Of a DNA stretch of 64,000 nt, positions 58,441 to 64,000 are shown one piece after another. The notes under the pieces are model-generated. The model had not been told where the DNA came from. It ran no database searches and saw only the letters and a list, made by a program, of their open reading frames with translations. Position numbers and translations under genes: made by a program. How positions within the stretch are numbered: position 1 is the first letter of the stretch; each line of letters starts with the position of its first letter. Origin of the DNA: Dactylosporangium sp. AC04546 (GTDB lineage Bacteria > Actinomycetota > Actinomycetes > Mycobacteriales > Micromonosporaceae); the NCBI RefSeq assembly GCF_022095675.1, contig NZ_JAHYSG010000001.1, positions 62,001 to 126,000 of the forward strand, written 5' to 3'.

Positions 58441-59697
58441 TCAGCCGGCCTCCGGCAGGGGAAGTTCCCGGCCGAGACGGGCGAGCGGGGACATGCTCAT
58501 GAGCAGGGGCGACAGCATCATGCCGGCGCCAGCCACGAGGATGGTGGTGCGCAGGCCCAGCCCGCCCGCGAGGAAGCCGCCGAGCAGTGAGCCGAGCGGG
58601 GTCAGGCCCATGCCGACGAACGTGATCGTCGCGGAGGCCCGGCCCTGCATCCGGTCCGGAGTCGCGGCCTGCCGGACGGCCATGACCGTGACGTTGACCA
58701 GCTGCCCGAAGGTGCCGAAGACGAAGTTGACCCCGATGAGCAGTGGGATTGTCGCCGCCGGGGGACCGTGCAGTGCGGGCACGAACAGCAGCGAGCCGTT
58801 GCCGACCACCGCTGCGGATACCAGCACCGGGCCGTAACCGAACCGCCTTGGCAGGTGGGCGGCGAGCAGCGAGCCGACGAGTGCCCCCGGTCCGGTTGCC
58901 GCGAGGGCGACCCCGACGGCGCTGCCTGACAGGTGCAGCTCCCGGGTAAGGAAGATCAGGTAGGTGGTCATCAGGGCGGCGAAGGAGAACTGGAACGCGG
59001 CCGAGGCGAGGCAGATGACCCGCAGCGAGGTGTGGCCGACGACGAAGCGGAGGCCCTCGTGGATCTGCCGCCACATCCGAACGGGCGGGCCCACGTGCTC
59101 AGGGATCGCCTCGCGGTGCCGGATCCGCGCGGTCGACACGAACGACAGCGCGAACAGCAGCGCGTTGGACGCGGCCGCGATCGGCGCCGACAGCAGGGAC
59201 ACCAGCGCCCCGGCGAGCGCGGGGCCGCCGAACTGGGCCGCGGACCGGCTCCCCTCGATCGCGCTGTTGGCGCGCAGCAGCTGCTCGCGTCGCAGCATCC
59301 GTACCGGAAAGGCTTGATAGGCGACGTCGAAGAACACGGACAGCGTCCCGACGGCGAAGGCCACGACGAGCAGCGTCGGCAGGCCGGGGCCGCCGACGGC
59401 GGCGGCCGCGGCGGCTCCGCCGAGCGCCAGGGCCCGGCCGAGGTCCGCCAGCGCCATGACGGTCCGGCCGCGCCATCGGTCCACCCACGCGCCGACGAGG
59501 AGTGACAGCAGCAGCAGCGGCGCCTGCCCGACCGCGCGCAGGACGCCGAGCTGGCCCGGGTCGACGTGGAGCGTCAGGACGGCGATCAGCGGCAGGATCA
59601 CCAGGCTCACGTGCTCGCCCAGTTGTGAGGTCGTCTGACCGACCCAGAGTCTGCGGAAGTCGGCGTTGCGCCACAGGGTCGACGGAACGGACGGCAC
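58441..59697 (-). CDS. MFS transporter, enterobactin-exporter-like (MFS_3)
   Basis: About 418 residues with 12 membrane spans. GTG 59697 is preferred because AAGGGG lies 6 bases upstream; the open frame extends nine codons further. The start ADFRRLWVGQTTSQLGEHVS and the loop motif GAWVDRWRGRTVMALADLGR are typical of the MFS_3 group that exports siderophores and macrolide-like drugs by proton antiport. It is a single gene, 65 bp upstream of the kinase gene in the same direction, so they may be co-transcribed in part. Confidence 0.92.
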   Translation of the reverse strand: MPSVPSTLWRNADFRRLWVGQTTSQLGEHVSLVILPLIAVLTLHVDPGQLGVLRAVGQAPLLLLSLLVGAWVDRWRGRTVMALADLGRALALGGAAAAAAVGGPGLPTLLVVAFAVGTLSVFFDVAYQAFPVRMLRREQLLRANSAIEGSRSAAQFGGPALAGALVSLLSAPIAAASNALLFALSFVSTARIRHREAIPEHVGPPVRMWRQIHEGLRFVVGHTSLRVICLASAAFQFSFAALMTTYLIFLTRELHLSGSAVGVALAATGPGALVGSLLAAHLPRRFGYGPVLVSAAVVGNGSLLFVPALHGPPAATIPLLIGVNFVFGTFGQLVNVTVMAVRQAATPDRMQGRASATITFVGMGLTPLGSLLGGFLAGGLGLRTTILVAGAGMMLSPLLMSMSPLARLGRELPLPEAG

Positions 59698-59985
59698 AGG
59701 AACCCCTTCGGGGTAGCCGAACACAAGGGCCCACCCGACCGCTCTGCGACAGACGCAGTGGCGGTGGAGGTGGGAGCACTCGCTGTGCCGCGCGATTCGG
59801 GCAGCACGCGATGACCAGGCCGACGGACGGCCGATGCGTCAACGCGTGCGCGGACGACCGGGCATGTTCAGCTCCTTGCGGGGGTCATTCGGCTACCCGA
59901 ACCTACCCATCGACGACCAGGCGCACAAGGCGACCTGTCGACGACGCGCATGGCCGCGGACGGTCGGTTCGTTTGGTCCCGACGC

Positions 59986-60015
59986 TTGACATGATCCGGA
60001 ACTGGTGCGTAACGT
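59986..60015 (+). promoter_or_regulatory. Sigma-70-type promoter of the LacI-controlled operon
   Basis: A consensus -35 TTGACA (59986-59991), an 18-bp spacer and a -10 TAACGT (60010-60015) stand about 140 bp before the first gene. Transcription should begin near 60022, right at the first operator, so repression by a LacI-type protein is expected. Confidence 0.6.
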
Positions 60016-60023
60016 GCCCGACA

Positions 60024-60128
60024 CATGAACGTTAATGGCCAACGGCACGAGGCTCCGGCGGCTTGAGCACATGAACGTTAATGCGCTCACCGTCGGGTTT
60101 TTTTGAGCCAGCCACATGAACGTTCATG
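60024..60128. promoter_or_regulatory. Three LacI-type operators, evenly spaced
   Basis: The 14-bp motif CATGAACGTT(A/C)ATG occurs at 60024-60037, 60070-60083 and 60115-60128. The third, CATGAACGTTCATG, is a perfect palindrome; the first two differ from it by one base. Start-to-start distances are 46 and 45 bp. A central CG in a short A/T-flanked palindrome is the normal LacI-family operator form, and a LacI regulator gene lies in the same operon at 63152. Confidence 0.8.
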
Positions 60129-60151
60129 GCGTACCTCCTGGAAAGACCCGG

Positions 60152-61123
60152 ATGAAGGGCGGCCCTGTGCCTGAGCTCTCCGTGTCCGCCGACGAGATCC
60201 GGCGGGCATTTCTGTCGACCGACACGCGACTTTCGCGGTTCAATCCGCTGCCGCGGATCCTGTGCTACGACGATTTCAACACCGGCACGCACGGCTGGAC
60301 CGAGCTGATCGGCAACCACGACGAGAAGGGCGACCTGTCGGTGGTGCAGCCGCACTTCCTGGACATGCGCCCGCCGCAGCTGAGCGCCTGCAGCTTCTTC
60401 GACATCGGCACGCACGGCGCGATGTCGGGCACCTACGCCCTCAAGGTGGCCAGCAAGCCGATCAAGGGTCACACCGGCGTCGCCATCCGGCGCCTGACCA
60501 TGTCCGGGCGGGGAAAGCTGCAGTTCGAGACCTACTTCTCCTACAAGGCGGAGGCCGCCTCGGCCGAGAACCGGGTCTGGGAGCAGGCCGGCAGCAGCGG
60601 CTGGGACGCCAACTTCCACCCCTCCGAGACCCAGTTCGGCGCGTTCACCATCGCCACCGACCTGTGCGACGGCACCCGGTACCACACCGTGATGCGGTAC
60701 CAGAACACCGACCTGGACAACAAGCTGACCCGCCAGTGGGTGTACCCCACGGTGGCCGAGCCGACGCCGCGGGAGCGCTTCGAGGGCAAGCTCGAGGTGC
60801 TGCCCCGCACCGCGGACTTCACCGCACCGAACCCGGCGGACTGGCAGCCGGTCGGCGAGCCGCAGGAATTCTGCTACAACGAGGTCCCGACGAAGGTCAA
60901 CTGGCATTATCTGCGGTGGGTGATCGATACCTCCACGCGCAAGAACGTCGAGCTCCAGGTGAACGACCACGTGATGGACCTGTCGGCGGTTCCCGTGCCG
61001 CCCTACGACGAGGAATACGGGTCGTTGCGGAATCTGCTCAACTTCTACGTGAGTGTTCGCACGCACACGAATGTTCGTAATTTTCTCTATCTCGATTCCG
61101 TCCTGATTTCGACGGACTGGTAG
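60152..61123 (+). CDS. DUF6772-like protein of a LacI-controlled operon
   Basis: About 323 residues from ATG 60152; an in-frame ATG at 60116 lies inside the third operator and is less likely. The protein is beta-rich and soluble: LPRILCYDDFNTGTHGWTEL, GTYALKVASKPIKGHTGVAI, RLTMSGRGKLQFETYFSYKA, and NWHYLRWVIDTSTRKNVELQ. The jelly-roll-like look suggests a carbohydrate-binding or hydrolase-like role, and I associate it with the DUF6772 family found beside sugar transport genes. No signal peptide. First gene of the operon. Confidence 0.6.
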   Translation: MKGGPVPELSVSADEIRRAFLSTDTRLSRFNPLPRILCYDDFNTGTHGWTELIGNHDEKGDLSVVQPHFLDMRPPQLSACSFFDIGTHGAMSGTYALKVASKPIKGHTGVAIRRLTMSGRGKLQFETYFSYKAEAASAENRVWEQAGSSGWDANFHPSETQFGAFTIATDLCDGTRYHTVMRYQNTDLDNKLTRQWVYPTVAEPTPRERFEGKLEVLPRTADFTAPNPADWQPVGEPQEFCYNEVPTKVNWHYLRWVIDTSTRKNVELQVNDHVMDLSAVPVPPYDEEYGSLRNLLNFYVSVRTHTNVRNFLYLDSVLISTDW

Positions 61124-61133
61124 GAGCCGGACG

Positions 61134-61478
61134 ATGCGCAATTCGATGACTGCCGTCCTGGAACGCAACGGCATCACCGGACCGGTCTTCACGACCGAGC
61201 CGTACGAGGTGGCCTGGGCCGGCGAGGCCCGCTGGTTCATCCGCACGCTCGAACTGCCCGCGCCCGCTCAGCGCGTCGACGTCACGGTGCAGGTCTCGCC
61301 GGACGGGCTGCACTGGACCGACGCCGACGGCGAGGTGCGCAGCATCGCCGAACCCGGCCTGACCACCTGGACCAGCCACGAGTTCGGCGGCTGGCTGCGA
61401 CTGCGCGCGACCGTGGTGGCCGAGGACGCCGCCGACGTCACGATCCCAGCCCTGGTGTACCTCGCACTCAAAGCCTGA
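61134..61478 (+). CDS. Small beta-rich hypothetical protein
   Basis: A 114-residue soluble protein 10 nt after the DUF6772-like gene (GGAGCCGGACG before ATG 61134). It alternates short strands (YEVAWAGEARWFIRTLELPA, VDVTVQVSPDGLHWTDADGE, GWLRLRATVVAEDAADVTIP), much like a small beta-sandwich such as a discoidin- or Ig-like module. Likely partner of the upstream protein. Family not recognised. Confidence 0.6.
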   Translation: MRNSMTAVLERNGITGPVFTTEPYEVAWAGEARWFIRTLELPAPAQRVDVTVQVSPDGLHWTDADGEVRSIAEPGLTTWTSHEFGGWLRLRATVVAEDAADVTIPALVYLALKA

Positions 61479-61542
61479 CCCCCACCGCATGCCGGCCGGT
61501 GACCCGCCACCGGCCGGCGGCGCCCCCGAAAGAGGAGAAGCC

Positions 61543-63072
61543 ATGAAAGACGAATTGAGGTTGCAGCGGCGCACATTCCTGTCCCTGGCGGGCGTGGGCG
61601 CGGCGAGCGCCTTCCTCGCCGCGTGCGGCGTCGGCGGCGGTGACCCGAAGGCGGCCCGCTCCGCGCTCAACGCCTGCTTCGCCCAGCCCATCACCGACCT
61701 CGACCCGCTCAGCCCGACCACCACCGTCGACGAGGGCGCGCTGATGGTCCGCCGGCTCATCTTCGACACCCTGGTGCACCGCGACGGCGAGACGTTCGTG
61801 CCGGCGCTGGCCACCAAGTGGACCCAGCCCGACCCCAACACGTGGCTGTTCACCCTGCGTGGCGACGTGAAGTTCCACGACGGCACCCCGCTCACCGCCA
61901 AGGACGTCGCCGCCTCGGTCAACAAGGTCGCCAAGGACACCACCAACCTCAAGGCGCTGTGGACCGCCGTCACGGGCGCCGAGGCCGTCGACGACACGAC
62001 GGTGAAGATCACCACGAGCAGCCCGCTCGGCACGATGCTGGTCAACCTGACGCTGCTGTTCATCGCCCCGGCCGACAAGCTCGGCAACGCCGACTTCTTC
62101 CGCAAGCCGGTCGGCAGCGGGCCCTACCGGGTCGAGTCGTTCACGCCGTCGCTCAAGCTCAGCCTGGTCAAGGCCGACAACTACTGGGGCACGCCCGCCG
62201 CCAACACCGCCATCACGGTGCCCTACATCGCCGAGACCTCCACCGCCATCACCTCCGTGCTCAACGGCGACGTCGACGCGTTCTGGCCGGTACCGCCGGA
62301 CCAGGTCGCCGACGTGACCGGCAAGAAGGGCGTCAAGGTCGAGCGGCTGCCCAGCTACGTGTACTTCCTCAACTGGTTCAACTCGAGCCGCGCACCGTTC
62401 ACCGACCCGCGGGTCCGCCGCGCCCTGTGGCACGCCGTGGACGTCGCCGGCATCGTGAAGAACCTCTACGGCGAGGCCGCCACGGTGATGGACGCGCCGA
62501 TCCCGTCCGCCGTGTTCGGCTCGGCGGCCCAGACGCCGTACGCCTACGACCCGGACAAGGCGAAGGCCCTGCTCACCGAGGCCGGCCTGGGCGGCGGGTT
62601 CAACAGCTCGATGATGTGGTTCGCCACCAACGGCCCGCTCATCACCGAGCTGGCCCAGGCACTCATTTCCGGCTGGGCGAAGGTCGGCGTCAAGGTGGAG
62701 CCTCAGCAGATCGAGAAGGCGACCTGGCTGGACCGGCTGAACAAGCTCGACTGGGACATGGACCTGCAGACCAACACGGTCACCACCGGCGACGCCGACT
62801 TCACCCTCGGCCGGCTCTACGCCTCGACCGCGAACCGGATGGGCTACAAGAACCTCGCGCTCGACAAGGTACTCGCCGACGCCCGCGCGTCACTCGACCA
62901 GGCCGAGCGCAAGCGGCTCTACGCCCAGGCGTGCAAGACGATCTGGGACGACGCCGTCGGCATCTTCCCGGCGACGATCACCACGGCGTACGCCGTGAGC
63001 ACCTCGATGCAGGGGTTCACGCCGGTGCCGAGCAACCAGCCCGACCTCTCCGTCGTGACCGTGGCAGGCTGA
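61543..63072 (+). CDS. ABC transporter solute-binding lipoprotein, family 5 (peptide/opine type)
   Basis: A 509-residue protein from ATG 61543 (AGAGGAGAAG upstream). The signal combines a twin-arginine motif (QRRTFLSLAG) with a lipobox (FLAACG, Cys28). The SBP_bac_5 fold is clear: PITDLDPLSPTTTVDEGALM, RLIFDTLVHRDGETFVPALA, TKWTQPDPNTWLFTLRGDVK and FHDGTPLTAKDVAASVNKVA. This family binds peptides, nickel, opines or oligosaccharides. With the operon context a sugar-derived ligand is likely. The permease and ATPase genes are expected beyond the LacI gene, outside the window. Confidence 0.93.
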   Translation: MKDELRLQRRTFLSLAGVGAASAFLAACGVGGGDPKAARSALNACFAQPITDLDPLSPTTTVDEGALMVRRLIFDTLVHRDGETFVPALATKWTQPDPNTWLFTLRGDVKFHDGTPLTAKDVAASVNKVAKDTTNLKALWTAVTGAEAVDDTTVKITTSSPLGTMLVNLTLLFIAPADKLGNADFFRKPVGSGPYRVESFTPSLKLSLVKADNYWGTPAANTAITVPYIAETSTAITSVLNGDVDAFWPVPPDQVADVTGKKGVKVERLPSYVYFLNWFNSSRAPFTDPRVRRALWHAVDVAGIVKNLYGEAATVMDAPIPSAVFGSAAQTPYAYDPDKAKALLTEAGLGGGFNSSMMWFATNGPLITELAQALISGWAKVGVKVEPQQIEKATWLDRLNKLDWDMDLQTNTVTTGDADFTLGRLYASTANRMGYKNLALDKVLADARASLDQAERKRLYAQACKTIWDDAVGIFPATITTAYAVSTSMQGFTPVPSNQPDLSVVTVAG

Positions 63073-63151
63073 CCGGGTTCACCGGGTTCACCTGCCGGCA
63101 GCGCCGCCCCCGCGCCGCCGGTGCCGCGACCACACAACGAAAAGGAACGCC

Positions 63152-64000
63152 ATGGCTCATGCCCGACGGGTGACGCTGCAGGACATCGCGGCGGCGGTCG
63201 GCCTCTCCGTCAACACGGTCTCCCGCGCGCTCACCGGGAAGGACCAGGTGAGCGAGGAGACCCGCGCGATGATCAAGGCCGTCGCCGACCGGCTCGGCTA
63301 CGTGCCCAACACGATGGCCCGGTCGCTGGTCCTGGGACAGGTGATGACGATCGGCGTCGTCATCACCAACCCGTCCAACCCGTTCTACGCCCGGCTGATC
63401 AGCGCGATCGAGCAGCGCGGGCGGGTGCACGGCTACTCGATGCTGCTGATGGTCTCCGAGGAGAACCCGGACAACGAGCGCCGTGCGGTGGAGTCGATGA
63501 TGCGGTGGGGGGTGGACGGGGCGATCGTCGTCCCCGTCCAGGCCGGTGACGACCACTGGCGCCGCCTCATCGACTCCGGCACCCGGGTCGTGCTCGTCAA
63601 CCGTGATCTGTCCGATGTGGACTGCGACTTCGCGGGCATCGACTACGAGCGCAGCGCCTACGAGGCGAGCCTGCACCTGCTCGACACCGGCGTGGACAGC
63701 ATGTACCTCTTCGAGGAGGACCTGCGCATCTCCACGGTGGCCGCGCGGATCGACGGCTTCACCCGGGCGGTCACCGAGCGCGGCCTGCCGGCCGACGCGG
63801 TGCGGGTCCTGCGGGTGCCGACCCGCCGGCACGAGGCGAGCACGCTGCCCTGGGAGGCCGCCGAGTCCTACGACCTGGCCCGCTCCGTCGTGGCGGGCCT
63901 GCCGGACAACTGCGGGATCCTCCTCGGCAACGACTACTTCGCGCTCGGCCTCTACCGGGCCCTGCGCGAGGCCGGCCGGCGGATCCCCGACGACGTGCGG
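63152..64000 (+). CDS. LacI-family transcriptional regulator (runs off the window)
   Basis: The first 283 codons of a LacI-type repressor from ATG 63152 (AAAAGGAACG upstream); the stop lies outside the window. The N-terminal helix-turn-helix and hinge read VTLQDIAAAVGLSVNTVSRA, LTGKDQVSEETRAMIKAVAD and RLGYVPNTMARSLVLG. The sugar-binding domain starts TIGVVITNPSNPFYARLISA. It sits 79 bp after the binding protein gene and should bind the three CATGAACGTT-type operators at the operon promoter. Confidence 0.92.
   Translation, partial: MAHARRVTLQDIAAAVGLSVNTVSRALTGKDQVSEETRAMIKAVADRLGYVPNTMARSLVLGQVMTIGVVITNPSNPFYARLISAIEQRGRVHGYSMLLMVSEENPDNERRAVESMMRWGVDGAIVVPVQAGDDHWRRLIDSGTRVVLVNRDLSDVDCDFAGIDYERSAYEASLHLLDTGVDSMYLFEEDLRISTVAARIDGFTRAVTERGLPADAVRVLRVPTRRHEASTLPWEAAESYDLARSVVAGLPDNCGILLGNDYFALGLYRALREAGRRIPDDVR

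Larger units (their letters stand above)
59698..60151. other. Intergenic regulatory region between MFS and LacI-type operon
   Basis: The left part (to about 59980) is the upstream region of the MFS gene and shows no gene. The right part holds one promoter and three operator copies for the rightward operon, and a T-run of seven within a possible 5-bp hairpin at 60084-60109. Confidence 0.6.

Noticed and set aside
63073..63100. Tandem CCGGGTTCA repeats after the binding protein gene
   Set aside because: Only two 9-bp copies; no larger repeat or hairpin, so no function is claimed.
1..64000. tRNA, rRNA genes, CRISPR arrays, prophage and integration sites
   Set aside because: None could be recognised: no cloverleaf ending with a conserved T-arm, no regular repeat-spacer array, no integrase or phage structural gene.

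Overview
The window is high-GC DNA with dense, overlapping gene starts and stops, many GTG starts, SARP/AfsR regulators, an ECF42 sigma factor and an actinobacterial-type cytochrome b. This fits a filamentous actinomycete; a member of the Micromonosporaceae is my best guess, but that rank is inference. No rRNA, tRNA or CRISPR array was seen. It reads as a chromosomal accessory region, mostly regulators, transport and catabolism, with two degenerate transposase genes.

Layout. 0-4.2 kb: epoxide hydrolase with a divergent WYL regulator, a VOC protein and a methyltransferase. 4.4-9.7 kb: a run of small proteins of the kinds found in defence and polymorphic-toxin immunity islands (a frameshifted TIGR02391-like gene, a SUKH/SMI1 protein, a Tdi1-like DUF1851 protein and several unknowns), with no toxin gene visible. 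9.8-13.5 kb: a SARP regulator divergent from a MauE-like membrane protein, a CxxC thioredoxin-like protein, a Tat-exported small protein with eight cysteines, and further small genes. The promoter has textbook SARP direct repeats. This looks like a dedicated system for making an exported disulfide-rich peptide and is my leading candidate for an undescribed system. 13.6-15.7 kb: ECF42 sigma factor, its DGPF/YCII partner and a divergent SnoaL-like protein sharing a palindromic ECF42 promoter. 16-22 kb: a two-component system, two polytopic membrane proteins and a SanA/YdcF-like protein.

22-37.7 kb: a catabolic supercluster with two GntR regulators. One half holds a bicupin, ROK kinase, two PfpI-like proteins, a phosphotriesterase-like hydrolase and an SDR. 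The other holds a carbohydrate ABC transporter (binding protein and two permeases, no ATPase), an amidohydrolase, an acetyl-xylan-esterase-like hydrolase and a C45 acyltransferase-like enzyme. Two distinct palindromic operator families can be read from the promoters, matching the two regulators. A decayed TnpB gene and an IS1634-type transposase ORF with altered catalytic residues sit inside the cluster. 38.2-40.8 kb: two overlapping, divergent paralogous 2OG-Fe(II) oxygenase genes followed by a coiled-coil gene.

40.9-50.8 kb: a helical-repeat protein, an ABC exporter with a DesK/DesR-type two-component system, a DUF4240 pseudogene, a bifunctional penicillin-binding protein, a small secreted protein and a solitary cytochrome b (qcrB) gene. 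51-59.7 kb: an operon ending in a large AfsR-type regulator (serine hydrolase, DUF1801, RibD-like reductase, regulator), a DUF4118/GAF histidine kinase and an MFS exporter. 60-64 kb: a LacI-regulated operon (DUF6772-like protein, small protein, peptide-type solute-binding protein, LacI regulator running off the end) whose promoter carries three evenly spaced copies of one operator.
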